A DNA stretch of 64,000 nt from Ruminiclostridium hungatei (GCF_002051585.1 NZ_MZGX01000023.1:31061-95060); one strand, 5' to 3'. Positions 37,872 to 47,602 are shown, numbered from the stretch's first letter. The notes: generated from the sequence alone by a model not told the origin. Translations and numbers: made by a program.

Positions 37872-38519
37872 TTACTCGGTTTCCGTTTCTTTTTCTGTAA
37901 TAATTGTTTCAGGCTTTTGATTCAAAAACCTTTCCAGATTAATGTCTATCTCGCTCCACACAGCCTCAATCCCAATACGCTTTTCGGCTGAAAAAGGTAT
38001 TACCTTTTCATCGTTCCCAAGCTGCAGCACCTTTTTTATGTCGTTGAGCCTGGGAGTTATCTGGGACCTTGAGATTTTATCGGCCTTGGTGGCTATTATC
38101 AAGGTATTGAGCCCGAAGCCTCTCAGCCACTGGTGCATTGTAATATCATCCTTGCTGGGCGAATGCCTTATATCCACCAGCAGGACAATCAGCTTAAGGG
38201 CATTTTCCTTTCTGGAATATAAATAGGTCTCTATAATATTCTCCCAGGAGGCTTTCAAATCCTTTGAAACATTGGCAAAACCATAACCCGGCAAATCCAC
38301 CAGAAAAAATACGTCATTGATATTAAAGAAATTGATCTGCCTGGTCTTCCCGGGAGTGGACCCTACCCTGGCAAGATTTTTTCTGTTTGCAAGGGTGTTG
38401 ATTATTGAGGATTTCCCCACATTCGACCTGCCTACAAAAGCTATCTCCGGATAGCCCGTGGCAGGATACTGGTTTGGCTTTACCGCCGTAATAACATGTT
38501 CCGCTTTTTTTACTATCAT
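37872..38519 (-). CDS. engB: Ribosome biogenesis GTPase EngB (YihA/YsxC)
   Basis: An essential GTPase needed for large ribosomal subunit assembly, about 215 residues. G1 is GRSNVGKSS, G3 is DLPGYG and G4 is TKAD. I chose ATG 38519, because CCGGAGAG lies just before it and relatives start at this point (IVKKAEHVITAVKPNQYP). The earlier ATG at 38564 lacks a site. It usually sits after lon; here it follows a MATE gene. Confidence 0.95.
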   Translation of the reverse strand: MIVKKAEHVITAVKPNQYPATGYPEIAFVGRSNVGKSSIINTLANRKNLARVGSTPGKTRQINFFNINDVFFLVDLPGYGFANVSKDLKASWENIIETYLYSRKENALKLIVLLVDIRHSPSKDDITMHQWLRGFGLNTLIIATKADKISRSQITPRLNDIKKVLQLGNDEKVIPFSAEKRIGIEAVWSEIDINLERFLNQKPETIITEKETETE

Positions 38520-38577
38520 TACTCTCCGGCTCCTATCGTTGATTTTTATGTTTATGCTTTTCATGTGCCATAATTAA

Positions 38578-39939
38578 TTATACCTCTAATACCACATTTT
38601 TTATCCATTTGCCAGATCTGAGCCGCAATACCGCAAGTACTATCTTGGCCAATTCTTCAGCCATTACCAGCAGCACCACCCACTGCACCTCAAGTCTCAG
38701 TAGAAATGCTCCCGCAAAGGCCATGGGAACCCCGATAAGCCACATGGTAACTCCTTCGGCCTTAAATGCGAAGCCTGCATCCCCTCCGCCTCTTAATATC
38801 CCCACTATGGACACGATATTTGTAAGACGTATTGGAATAATAAATGCATTGATATTAAGTATGACTATTGCCGACTTAAGTACATCCGGCGTAACATCAT
38901 AGAGCCTTGCCACCGACGGTGCGGTGAAATGCAGTGCAATTCCAAGCACAATCCCCCCCAGGAGGCACAGGGTGATAAATTTCCAGGCATAATCCCTTGC
39001 CTTGTGCTCCTCGCCTGCTCCAATGACATGCCCCACCATAACGGCAGAGGCGCTGGCCATTCCAAAGCCTGCCACCAGGAACAGATTTGTTATATTGTTT
39101 GTTATCTGCACGGCTGCAAAAGCCTCGGTGCTTATCCTTCCGTATGCAATCGAATAAACTGCAAAACCAAGGCCCCAGCAAAGTTCATTCAAAACAACCG
39201 GCACCATGGTGTGGCTAACACGCTTGAAAAGGTCGGAAGACACCGCCTTCAATACTTTTATTCTTAATCTCAATATATCATAATATCTTCCGCTGACAAT
39301 CAGAAAAATGGCCATTTCAATTATTCTTGCCACCAGGGTTGCAGTTGCCGACCCCTTTACCCCCATTTCTGGAAAGCCCCACAGTCCAAAAATAAGGGCA
39401 AAATTCAAAAGAGTGTTCACACCCAGCGCTATACCGCTTATGACCATAGGCATAACCGACTTTCCAATGCTTCTGAGATTTACGCTTATTCCAAAGCTGA
39501 TGGCTGCAAATATGAAGCTGAAGCTGAATATTCTCAAAAAGTCCGCTCCCAGCTCTATAACCATGGGCTGTGTGTTAAATATGCCTACTATTTGCCCGGG
39601 AAAAAGAATTCCCGCAACCGAAAACAGAATGGCTACCCCTGCCCCCAGGGCAGCACCCAGGTTAACCACCTTCTTGATATTTTCATAATCCTTCTTGCCC
39701 CAGAATTGCGCTATAAAAATTCCTGCCCCGCTGTGAATTGCGGCATACATCAAGAAAACCAGAAGACCGTACTGGTTTGCTATTCCAACGGCAGCAACAG
39801 GCTCGTTGCCCAGCTTGCCCACCAGCACGCCGTCAACCATACTCAGTGAAGAGGTTATAAGATTCTGCATGATAACAGGCAGCGCCAGGGTAAAAAGCTT
39901 ATAATAAAAGATTTTATCTCCCTTTATGATATTTTTCAT
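38578..39939 (-). CDS. MATE family efflux transporter
   Basis: A cation-coupled multidrug or metabolite exporter of about 453 residues with 12 hydrophobic segments. ALPVIMQNLITSSLSMVDGVLVGKLG is the family opening region, with GSATATLVARIIE in the middle. I chose ATG 39939 with GGGGGA upstream. The substrate is unknown. Confidence 0.92.
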   Translation of the reverse strand: MKNIIKGDKIFYYKLFTLALPVIMQNLITSSLSMVDGVLVGKLGNEPVAAVGIANQYGLLVFLMYAAIHSGAGIFIAQFWGKKDYENIKKVVNLGAALGAGVAILFSVAGILFPGQIVGIFNTQPMVIELGADFLRIFSFSFIFAAISFGISVNLRSIGKSVMPMVISGIALGVNTLLNFALIFGLWGFPEMGVKGSATATLVARIIEMAIFLIVSGRYYDILRLRIKVLKAVSSDLFKRVSHTMVPVVLNELCWGLGFAVYSIAYGRISTEAFAAVQITNNITNLFLVAGFGMASASAVMVGHVIGAGEEHKARDYAWKFITLCLLGGIVLGIALHFTAPSVARLYDVTPDVLKSAIVILNINAFIIPIRLTNIVSIVGILRGGGDAGFAFKAEGVTMWLIGVPMAFAGAFLLRLEVQWVVLLVMAEELAKIVLAVLRLRSGKWIKNVVLEV

Positions 39940-40054
39940 TAAATCCCCCAAAAACGTACTTTTGTATATTATTTTACCAAACGTGATTATACTACATACC
40001 ACATACAAATGCAAAATACTGTCTCAATCTATATCCACCCCGCCGGAAAGCGGC

Positions 40055-40085
40055 AAAAAAACACCACCCGCCCGCCGGCAAGTGG
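40055..40085 (-). terminator. Terminator after the acyl-CoA synthetase gene
   Basis: A 9-bp stem with a 4-base loop (40064-40085, two G-U pairs) is followed by a T-run on the minus strand. Confidence 0.75.
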
Positions 40086-40116
40086 ATTTTTGTGTTTTTA
40101 TGGTGAAATTTTATCC

Positions 40117-41946
40117 TCAAAGCTGCTCAATAACCCTCCGGTTTGCCTTTCTCATTGTGGTTCCGGCAAGCTTAAGCTGCTCTGAAATCCTGTCGAATTC
40201 GACCGGCCTCTTTATTTTCAGCGTAGTGGTCTTTATAAGCTCCTCATAGCTTAAAACAAAGTATCTGATAATCTTATACTGTGGCAAATCCTCGTTCAGC
40301 CTTTTGATTTCCCCTTGCAGCATTTCGGCTATTTCATCGGGCTCCGGCTTCCTGCAGAACTTTTCAGCCAGCACAGCCTCATTTATCACCACCTTGGCGC
40401 ATACCTGTATATCCCCGTCAGGAGCTGCATTCCCCCATGCAAAGGATTCCTTCACCCCTTCTATATTGTTCATGAGCATCTCATATTCCTCCGGAAAGGC
40501 CTTTTTGCCGTTTGTAAAAACTATCATGGACTTGGCCCTGCCCGTAATGGTTATAAAGCCCCTATCATCTATAAAGCCCAGATCTCCCGTATGGAACCAG
40601 CCCTGTTCATCCACGGCTTCCCTGGTTGCGGCTTCGTCCTCATAATATCCCAGCATAACATTGGGACCCCGGGTGATAATTTCTCCCATCCCGTTTTCAT
40701 CAGGCTTGTCTATGGCAACCTCTATACCCTTCATAGGCTGTCCTATTGTTCCTGCCATATTGTAAAAATCATTGTTTGCGGAAACCACAGGGGAGGTTTC
40801 GGTCAGTCCGTAGCCCTGTATTACCTTCAGCCCCAGAGTTCCAAAGCCGTGAATGATTTCCTTGTCGATGGGGGCCGCTCCCGAAATAGCCAGACGCAAG
40901 CCCGGTCCTATCTGCTCCAGAACCTTTTTGAATAACTTCCTCCTTATGTCAATACCCACGGAAGACAGGGCATTTGAAACCTTGCCCAGAACCCTTACGG
41001 TTTTTTGTTTTCCTGCTTTTTTAAGGCCGTCCTGGAGCTTTTTATACATAGCCTCCAATATGGCGGGAACCACCACCAGGAGAGTAACCTCAAACTCCTT
41101 CAGATTCCTGGCAATATGCTTAATTCCCTCGGCATAGGCAATGGTGACTCCATTTTTAATCATGAACATCATTCCTGCCGAAAGCTCAAAGGTGTGATGC
41201 AGCGGAAGTATGGAAAGGTGAACATCATTTGGATGAACTTTTATAATTGAGGTTACTGCGCTTATGTCCGTACAGACATTTCTCTGGCTCAGCATCACGC
41301 CCTTGGCCATACTGGTGGTTCCTGAGGTAAACAGCAAAAGTGAAAGCCTTTCAGGATCAATTTCCGCATCAACGTAACTTCTGTCACCTGAAGCCAGCAA
41401 GCTTCTGCCTTTCTCAAGCAGGTCCGCAAGGCTTGAAAAGCCAGGAGGACAAACTCCCTCCATAGAATCCATGCATATAAACTGCTGTATTCCAGTATTC
41501 CTGCCGGACAGTTCCAGCATCTCCCCATGGAAATGCCTGCTGTAAAATATGGCGTCTACCCTGCCCCTGCTTATGAGCTTCTCTATTTCCACTTCGGGCA
41601 GATGCTTGTCAAGAGGCACGGCGATTCCCGCACCATTGACAATTGAAAAGAGGCTTACAGCCCATTCATACCTGTTTTCACCTATAACCGCTATTCTTTT
41701 ATCCTTCAGACCGAGACTGAGCAAGGCTGTTCCAAGAGCATCGACTTCTGCACCGAATTCATTATAGGTTTTTACTATTATGCGGTTATCTGACTTAAAC
41801 TTAAAAGCAGCCTTATTTCCAAACTGCTTCACGCTGTTCCTGACCAGTTGCCTGAAATCTCCGACAGTATCCGTTTCATAGTAACCCAGTCCGGTTACCG
41901 TTTTCCTGCCGTCTACCTCTGATAGGAAAATGCCTTTTTTGTGCAT
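40117..41946 (-). CDS. AMP-forming long-chain acyl-CoA/acyl-ACP synthetase family protein
   Basis: A 609-residue adenylate-forming ligase that activates a carboxylic acid with ATP and transfers it to a thiol. The P-loop is FTSGTTSMAKGVMLSQ, motif A5 is GYGLTETSP, A7 is GWFHTGDLG, and the C-terminal catalytic lysine is in TTTLKIKR. The overall pattern resembles long-chain fatty acid CoA ligases. A perfect palindrome containing a FapR-like core lies 20 bp upstream, which fits a role in fatty acid or lipid metabolism. Confidence 0.9.
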   Translation of the reverse strand: MHKKGIFLSEVDGRKTVTGLGYYETDTVGDFRQLVRNSVKQFGNKAAFKFKSDNRIIVKTYNEFGAEVDALGTALLSLGLKDKRIAVIGENRYEWAVSLFSIVNGAGIAVPLDKHLPEVEIEKLISRGRVDAIFYSRHFHGEMLELSGRNTGIQQFICMDSMEGVCPPGFSSLADLLEKGRSLLASGDRSYVDAEIDPERLSLLLFTSGTTSMAKGVMLSQRNVCTDISAVTSIIKVHPNDVHLSILPLHHTFELSAGMMFMIKNGVTIAYAEGIKHIARNLKEFEVTLLVVVPAILEAMYKKLQDGLKKAGKQKTVRVLGKVSNALSSVGIDIRRKLFKKVLEQIGPGLRLAISGAAPIDKEIIHGFGTLGLKVIQGYGLTETSPVVSANNDFYNMAGTIGQPMKGIEVAIDKPDENGMGEIITRGPNVMLGYYEDEAATREAVDEQGWFHTGDLGFIDDRGFITITGRAKSMIVFTNGKKAFPEEYEMLMNNIEGVKESFAWGNAAPDGDIQVCAKVVINEAVLAEKFCRKPEPDEIAEMLQGEIKRLNEDLPQYKIIRYFVLSYEELIKTTTLKIKRPVEFDRISEQLKLAGTTMRKANRRVIEQL

Positions 41947-41965
41947 ACTTTTCTCCTTGGAATTA

Positions 41966-42010
41966 ATGGAATATAATAATTATTACCTGGTTATAATTAT
42001 TATATTCCAT
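41966..42010. promoter_or_regulatory. Perfect dyad with FapR-like core upstream of the acyl-CoA synthetase gene
   Basis: Eighteen-base perfect arms (41966-41983 and 41993-42010) with a 9-base centre. The central TTATTACCTGGTTATAA (41980-41996) agrees at 14 of 17 positions with the FapR consensus as I remember it (TTAGTACCTGGTACTAA). FapR represses lipid synthesis genes and is released by malonyl-CoA. Confidence 0.65.
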
Positions 42011-42245
42011 TCCGCAAATTCTATCAAACGAATCTATCAATATATTCCAAATGTTATTTTTATCCAGCTCCTATGAAAAAGCAAATCAGCTATTAACTTG
42101 CCACCGGCAGACTCTTTTTATGCAGAAACCGTTTGCCTGAATATGACAAAAGCGGAAAGAATACGTGAATTTATTCCCTGAACAATTGAAATCAGCCTTC
42201 AACAGTGTTAAATTTAATATAAAAGCTTTACAGGAGATAAAGATA

Positions 42246-42890
42246 ATGGCGAAAAAATTAGTCAAGCTTACTTTCGGTGAAGAGGTTGCAAATGCCATAA
42301 CCCATGGAGTTCCGGCCCTTATGGTGCTGGCCGCCTTTCCCGCAGTCATAATTACCGCCTACACAAAGGGAACACTTGTGGATGTTGCCAGTGTGACTAT
42401 ATTCTGCATCTGTATTTTTCTGATGTTCCTCATGTCAACCTTCTATCATGTAATGAAGCATGACACCACCCACAAGCGGGTTATGCAGATAATGGACCAC
42501 ATATGTATTTACATAGCCATAGCAGGCACATACACGCCCATTGCAGCCTCGGTAATAGGCGGCTGGCAGGCTGTTGTGCTGCTTTCGGTGCAATGGGTAA
42601 TGGTGCTGTTCGGTATTTTATACAAATCCATTTCAAGGCAATCCATTCCCAAGGTTTCTCTGATGATTTATCTTGTAATGGGCTGGAGTCTTGTCATCTT
42701 CATGCCCCTGTTTTTCCGGAAGGCCAACCCGGTATTATTCTGGCTGATACTGGGAGGAGGTATTTTCTATACTGTGGGCGCTGCAATATATGCGAAAAAA
42801 GGGTTCAAATACCATCACATGGTCTGGCATATATTCGTATTTCTCGGTGTACTGACGCATTATATAGGCATCTGCTTTTTTATGTATTGA
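42246..42890 (+). CDS. Hemolysin III/PAQR family membrane protein
   Basis: A 214-residue protein with seven hydrophobic segments of the YqfA/TrhA (hemolysin III, PAQR) family. The ligands of the putative metal site are in MSTFYHVMKH and the final KYHHMVWHIFVFLG, and HICIYIAIAGTYTP is a family signature. Despite the name, hemolytic activity is doubtful in most members; roles in membrane homeostasis are reported. The ATG at 42246 has AGGAG upstream. Confidence 0.92.
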   Translation: MAKKLVKLTFGEEVANAITHGVPALMVLAAFPAVIITAYTKGTLVDVASVTIFCICIFLMFLMSTFYHVMKHDTTHKRVMQIMDHICIYIAIAGTYTPIAASVIGGWQAVVLLSVQWVMVLFGILYKSISRQSIPKVSLMIYLVMGWSLVIFMPLFFRKANPVLFWLILGGGIFYTVGAAIYAKKGFKYHHMVWHIFVFLGVLTHYIGICFFMY

Positions 42891-42894
42891 TATG

Positions 42895-42941
42895 AAAACC
42901 AGCAGCCTTGAAGTATATACGGCTTCAAGACTGCTGGTTTT
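42895..42941. terminator. Bidirectional terminator between convergent genes
   Basis: A long stem (AAAACCAGCAGCCTTGAAG region paired with 42923-42941, one mismatch) with T's on both strands' 3' sides. It ends both the hemolysin III gene and the Fe-ADH gene. Confidence 0.85.
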
Positions 42942-43020
42942 GTAAGGCAAAAGAATATTATTATGAACCTTAAAACATATCAAGCAGAAAAAATTAAAAG
43001 CAATATGCTTTTCATGGTTT

Positions 43021-44220
43021 TTATAAAGAATTGGTATATATGTTTCTCACAGCTTCTCTTGTTGCCTTGACCGGAGCTATTGCAAGCAGACCGTCCAGGC
43101 TTGGAGTTTCAAATGCAAGATCTACCAGCCTGTCGACCATATATTCGTCAAAACCCTCATCCTTCAGGCTTGAAGTCACACCAATGCCGTCCAGCCAGTT
43201 TCTGATGCCTGCAAAGGCCTTGTCAGCCTCGTCGGCAGTTCCTTTGAAACCGGGCAGTATGGGCTCAAATATTTCAGCCAGCACCTCACCCGACGCAGGA
43301 TATATCTCCTTTACCACAGCCGGCAGCAGCATTGATAAGCCAAGTCCATGGGCCAGTTCAGGCTTTACGGCACTCAACGGATGCTCAAGGGCATGTGTAA
43401 AGTGAAGCAGCCCATTGTCAAAGGAAGTACCTGCAATCAAGGACGCATAAAGCAGATAGTATCTGGCGGTAAGGTTCTCAGGCTCTTTCACAGCCACCGG
43501 CAGATATTTTGCAACCAGTCTGATGGTTTCCTTGGCCAGCAAAATGGCAAACGGGTTGGTGACAATGGTGGTAGAAGCCTCAACTACGTGATTTATTGCG
43601 TCGACAGAGACATATAGGGTCTGCTCCGCAGGCAGCTTGGTCATCAATGCCGGATCATCGATTGCATAGAGCGGATAGATGCAGTCATAGGCGATAGCAG
43701 GCTTGTACTCCTTGGCTGGTATACTTACCACCGCAAACCTGTCAACCTCCGTACCAGTACCATGGGTAAGGTTTATGGCAACCAGCGGCACTGCCGTATC
43801 AGGAGCAAATTTTAACTCATAAAGCTCTGAAGCATTCTTTTCCGGGTATGAAATGAGAATCGCCACGCTCTTTGCAGCATCGATAGGGCTTCCTCCTCCA
43901 ATGGCTATAACTGCCTGAGCCCCGAAGCTTTTTGCCCGTGCTGCGGCTTCATCCACCTGCTCCACAGTCGGATTTGGAGTGACCTCGCTGTAAAGAAGGT
44001 ACTCAATGGCATTGGCTTCAAGAGCCTGCTTTGTTACAGCCCATGCCCCGGTTTTAATATGGGAGCTCTTTCCCGTCATTACGATTACTTTTTTAATTCC
44101 CCGTGAGGACAGGTTTTTTGCAACATCCGCCATCTTTTTAATGGCTCCCACTCCAAAAAAAGCAGTTGTCTTCGCTCTGATTTCTACAATCTGGTTAATA
44201 TCAATTTTGTTTTCCCACAT
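43021..44220 (-). CDS. Iron-containing alcohol dehydrogenase
   Basis: A group III NAD(P)-dependent alcohol dehydrogenase, 399 residues. GGGSPIDAAK binds the nucleotide. Metal ligands fall in SVDAINHVVEA and in FTHALEHPLSA (His), with a further His in ELAHGLGLSM. It most likely reduces an aldehyde to an alcohol to recycle NADH during fermentation. Rex-type operator sites lie 28-120 bp upstream, supporting redox control. Confidence 0.92.
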   Translation of the reverse strand: MWENKIDINQIVEIRAKTTAFFGVGAIKKMADVAKNLSSRGIKKVIVMTGKSSHIKTGAWAVTKQALEANAIEYLLYSEVTPNPTVEQVDEAAARAKSFGAQAVIAIGGGSPIDAAKSVAILISYPEKNASELYELKFAPDTAVPLVAINLTHGTGTEVDRFAVVSIPAKEYKPAIAYDCIYPLYAIDDPALMTKLPAEQTLYVSVDAINHVVEASTTIVTNPFAILLAKETIRLVAKYLPVAVKEPENLTARYYLLYASLIAGTSFDNGLLHFTHALEHPLSAVKPELAHGLGLSMLLPAVVKEIYPASGEVLAEIFEPILPGFKGTADEADKAFAGIRNWLDGIGVTSSLKDEGFDEYMVDRLVDLAFETPSLDGLLAIAPVKATREAVRNIYTNSL

Positions 44221-44247
44221 GTTTTTTAACCTCCATTTATATAATTA

Positions 44248-44340
44248 TTGTTTGCTTCAAACAAACTTAAATATCCTATAAATTCATTTTAGACCTACAT
44301 TGTTAAAAAAACAACAATCTTATTGTTTATTATTTAACAA
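44248..44340 (-). promoter_or_regulatory. Rex-type redox operators upstream of Fe-ADH
   Basis: TTGTTTATTATTTAACAA (44323-44340) differs at one position from the clostridial Rex consensus TTGTTAANNNNTTAACAA. A weaker site at 44300-44317 has two differences. A third palindrome, TTGTTTGCTTCAAACAA, lies at 44248-44264. Rex releases DNA when NADH is high. Confidence 0.7.
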
Positions 44341-44504
44341 AGTTATCCCCTGTGGGCCAATCCAGTAAAAATACCTTGCTTAATCTCAAGTTTTCTTAGG
44401 TTCCCTTGAGTTTGTTAAGTTTTTAACCATGTCCCGCACTTATAAATACCTTTATGATTCTATTGCTGATAAAGGTTAATTAATACTGCGAAATTGAAAT
44501 TTGC

Positions 44505-45089
44505 CTACTGCTTGGTCTTTACTTCAAACCAGCCCTGCTGATACTTGCAGACAGGGCATATGCCCGGTGCATCCGTTCCTGTGTGAATATGTCCGCAATT
44601 GGTGCATATCCATTGAACCGGCTCCTTCTTCTGGTAGAGAGTCTTGTTATTGAGCTCCGTGGCCAACTGCTTGAACTTCTGCTCATGCTCTTTCTCTATG
44701 TTGCCAATCATTCTGAACGCCGCTTCTGCCTGGGGGAAACCCTCTTTTTTAGCAATATCCGCAAAGGCGGGATATATTTCAGAATGCTCTTCGTGCTCGC
44801 CGTGTGCCGCTGAATTAAGGTTCGCAAGCGTATCTCCGGATTCAAAAGGATAGCCGGCGTCGACATTTACATTGCTGGGGCCTCCCATACCGTCTACAAG
44901 CAAATCGTAGAATACTTTTGCATGAGCGCGTTCGTTTTCCGCTATCACCTTGAATTGCTGCTCTATTGCAGCATGTCCTTCCTGCTTTGCATATTCGGCA
45001 TAGAAGGTGTACCTGTTTCTTGCCTGGGATTCTCCTGCAAACGACCTGGCAAGGTTTTCCGATGTCTGTGTACCTGCTAACTTACCCAT
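44505..45089 (-). CDS. rbr: Rubrerythrin
   Basis: A classical rubrerythrin of about 194 residues: diiron four-helix domain first (ESQARNRYTFYAEYAK, AENERAHAKVF, HGEHEEHSEIY, IGNIEKEHEQKF), then a C-terminal rubredoxin site (CTNCGHIHTG..CPVCK). It is a peroxidase that protects anaerobes against oxygen exposure. The ATG at 45089 is preceded by AGGAGG. This is the second rubrerythrin type in the window. Confidence 0.95.
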   Translation of the reverse strand: MGKLAGTQTSENLARSFAGESQARNRYTFYAEYAKQEGHAAIEQQFKVIAENERAHAKVFYDLLVDGMGGPSNVNVDAGYPFESGDTLANLNSAAHGEHEEHSEIYPAFADIAKKEGFPQAEAAFRMIGNIEKEHEQKFKQLATELNNKTLYQKKEPVQWICTNCGHIHTGTDAPGICPVCKYQQGWFEVKTKQ

Positions 45090-45146
45090 ATAAGCCTCCT
45101 GATGGGAAAGCAAAAATAATAGTCCTCATTTACCTTTGCTTTCGAT

Positions 45147-45256
45147 AATAATTTAACCTGCAGTGCCAGTTAAAAGTGTGGTAAACAGACAGAAAGCTGC
45201 TTGCATACAAACTTACCTGTTAAAAACTTTATTAACTGGCACAAAGAATTAATTTA
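45147..45256. repeat. Palindromic MITE-like repeat, short version
   Basis: About 110 bp with terminal inverted repeats (TTAACCTGCAGTGCCAGTTAA at the left, TTAACTGGCAC..AATTAA at the right). It aligns with the copy at 51073-51205 except for a missing middle of roughly 35 bp. It has no coding capacity. Confidence 0.65.
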
Positions 45257-45358
45257 GCTTATATTATTACCAAACTGAAGCAAATTATTCCGGCAAAAGA
45301 GCCTGAAAGGCAATGGGGCATATTGTAGATAGGGCTGGAAAGTCCAACTCATTTCTTT

Positions 45359-46117
45359 CTATTTCGCAATAAACCTGCACTTTGGATAATTGCCACACCC
45401 CTTGAACTGACCGTACTTACCGTTTCTCAATACCAATTTCCCTCCGCATTTGGGGCACGTATTGGCATCAACTTTTTTGTGCTTGTCCTCCAGATTATTG
45501 TGTATCGCCTGAACATGTGCTTTCCGGTTTTCTTTGTTATCAATGTTCAGTGAAAGCAGCTTTTCATATATCTGCTCTTTAACGAAATCAGAGACAGTCT
45601 CATTGCTATATTTTCCGATAGTTTTAGGCAAATTAACAGTATAAACAACATCAGTATCCGCTTTGACCTTCAGTTCGGCTTTCGTAGTAAAAGCCACTAT
45701 GGAAACATAATTTGCATTCTCATACTCACTGAGCGCATCCTTCAAAGCCTGAATGTGTCCATAATTCTGTTTTATTGGATTATGAAGCTTTTCCTTCCTT
45801 TTGAAAATTACCTGTGTCCAATAATCGTCAAATTCGTTACCTAAAATCCAACCTTGATAATTTTTTGTTTCAATTACAAATATACCGTAATTGGAGACCA
45901 CTACATGGTCTATCTGTGTTGTCCGGCTTCCGGCTTGTAGCATAATGTTGTTAATTACTTTATACTTTGCAGGGTCAAGCCTGGAAAGGAAGAATGCGAC
46001 CGACTTTTCCCCGAAAAAGCCTTTAATTCTTGGCCGGAAAAGTTTGAATATGCTTACTGCAAAGATTAATGCCCATAAATACCAGGTAGCTTTTAATATA
46101 TCAATTAGTGTCCCCAT
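45359..46117 (-). CDS. NERD domain protein with C-terminal topoisomerase-type zinc finger
   Basis: A 252-residue protein. An N-terminal membrane segment (about 8-24) is followed by a NERD nuclease-related domain (about 30-150; IDHVVVSNYGIFVIETKNYQG carries the acidic and ETK residues of the PD-(D/E)XK-like site). It ends with a C4 zinc finger of the topoisomerase I type (CPKCGGKLVLRNGKYGQFKGCGNYPKC). The predicted role is nucleic acid processing near the membrane. I chose ATG 46117 with AGGTGAT upstream. Confidence 0.88.
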   Translation of the reverse strand: MGTLIDILKATWYLWALIFAVSIFKLFRPRIKGFFGEKSVAFFLSRLDPAKYKVINNIMLQAGSRTTQIDHVVVSNYGIFVIETKNYQGWILGNEFDDYWTQVIFKRKEKLHNPIKQNYGHIQALKDALSEYENANYVSIVAFTTKAELKVKADTDVVYTVNLPKTIGKYSNETVSDFVKEQIYEKLLSLNIDNKENRKAHVQAIHNNLEDKHKKVDANTCPKCGGKLVLRNGKYGQFKGCGNYPKCRFIAK

Positions 46118-46488
46118 TTTTATCACCTCATCAAAAACAATCATTATGAAGCCTATACACTAACACAGAGTTTCTAACTTTATTTTAAAATCATTATAGT
46201 AAAAAAATACCATATGTAAAATATTACCTTTATTATAGACTTCCTGTCGAACAATATCAAGTTTCATAATCCTTCAAATCCTGAAATGTTTTATCATTTG
46301 AAAATGTGTGCCATATTACTTAATTTCAACTGCAGTCAATTACAAGGTTTACTCGGTCTCCACCCTTGTCACATTCTCCAACTCAAAAACAAAGTGCGTT
46401 GGTGAGATAACTCCTGCTTCTCACCAACGCACTTTACATTCCTAGAAAATGTCATTTTCTAAAACTTATTCTTAATTTTAAGCTTATG
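46118..46488. terminator. Intergenic region with strong hairpin after potD
   Basis: Perfect 16-bp arms 46391-46406 and 46420-46435 are followed on the minus strand by TTGTTTTTG, ending the pot operon. A second small hairpin (about 46444-46461, AGAAAAT/ATTTTCT) precedes it. The stretch 46118-46385 is AT-rich with nothing recognised. Confidence 0.75.
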
Positions 46489-47562
46489 CTATTTTGCTGA
46501 TATCTCAGTCCAAATCCTGTCATAGTCCCTGATGGAATCTGCCAAATCCTCGAAAACCTCACAGTTCTTTATCTGCTCCTTGGTGGGATATGCTGCAATA
46601 TCACTGAGCAGGTCGGGAGACATTTGTTTCTTTGCCTCCGTATGCGGAGTGGAATAGCCTATATAGTCCGCATTTTCAAAAGCTATATCCGTTTCACACA
46701 TAAAATTGATGAATAGTTCCGCTTCCTTCTGGTGCTGCGTATTATTCAGCACCACCATGGAATCAAACCAGAGATTGCTGCCTTCCTTGGGTATTACATA
46801 CTCCAAATCCGGGTTCTCACGCTTCATAAAGACCGCATCTCCCGACCACACCACTGCAAAGGCGGCTTCACCCATTATCATCTTATCCTTTACCTCGTCA
46901 CCCACATAGGATTGCACCACGCCCAATTCCTTCTGCTTTATAAGCTCCTCTTTGGCATTTTCCAGCTCCTCCATCTTTTTTGTATTCAGGGAGTAGCCCA
47001 GCTTTTTGAGGGTAATACCTATGGAATCCCTCTGGCTGTCCAGCATGAATACCTGCTTCTTGTACTTATCATTCCACAATATGTTCCAACTGTCCACCTT
47101 GTCGGTAACCATGGTCTTATTGTATATGATGCCTACAGTTCCCCACATGTACGGAACGGAATACTCGTTTTTGGGATCAAAGCCCAGATTTTTAAAACTG
47201 TCGTCAATATACTTATAGTTTGGTATATTTTCAAAATTCAGCTTTTTGACCATACCCTCGTCAATCATACGCTTTATCATATAGTCCGATGGTATCGCCA
47301 CATCATAATCTCCTCCGCCGGATTTGAGCTTTGTATGCATAACCTCGTTATCCGAGAAGGTATCATAAACAACATTGATGTTGTATTTTTCTTCAAATTT
47401 TTTGATTACATCCTCACCGATGTAATCCCCCCAGTTGTAAACCTTAAGCGTAACTTTTTCCTCCGACCCCTTTGATGTCGTATTGTTTGCACCGCAGCCC
47501 GCCAAAGCGCCCGTGGACAAAACAACTGCCAGAACCAGCAAACCGGCTAATACTCTTTTCAT
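46489..47562 (-). CDS. potD: Spermidine/putrescine-binding lipoprotein
   Basis: The extracellular polyamine receptor of the PotABCD importer, about 357 residues. A lipoprotein signal ends in the lipobox LAGC. KVYNWGDYIGEDVIKKFEEKY and PSDYMIKRMIDEG are family motifs of PotD/PotF. The ATG at 47562 is supported by GGGAGG/GGGAG sites and gives a normal signal peptide. It is the last gene of the operon. Confidence 0.93.
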   Translation of the reverse strand: MKRVLAGLLVLAVVLSTGALAGCGANNTTSKGSEEKVTLKVYNWGDYIGEDVIKKFEEKYNINVVYDTFSDNEVMHTKLKSGGGDYDVAIPSDYMIKRMIDEGMVKKLNFENIPNYKYIDDSFKNLGFDPKNEYSVPYMWGTVGIIYNKTMVTDKVDSWNILWNDKYKKQVFMLDSQRDSIGITLKKLGYSLNTKKMEELENAKEELIKQKELGVVQSYVGDEVKDKMIMGEAAFAVVWSGDAVFMKRENPDLEYVIPKEGSNLWFDSMVVLNNTQHQKEAELFINFMCETDIAFENADYIGYSTPHTEAKKQMSPDLLSDIAAYPTKEQIKNCEVFEDLADSIRDYDRIWTEISAK

Positions 47563-47602
47563 CTCCCGTAACCTCCCAAAAAATAATTCGATAGCTGAAA
47601 AC

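Noticed and set aside
40117..41946. Polyketide or peptide synthetase adenylation unit
   Set aside because: There is no carrier protein domain or partner gene, and the motifs fit a free-standing acyl-CoA ligase.
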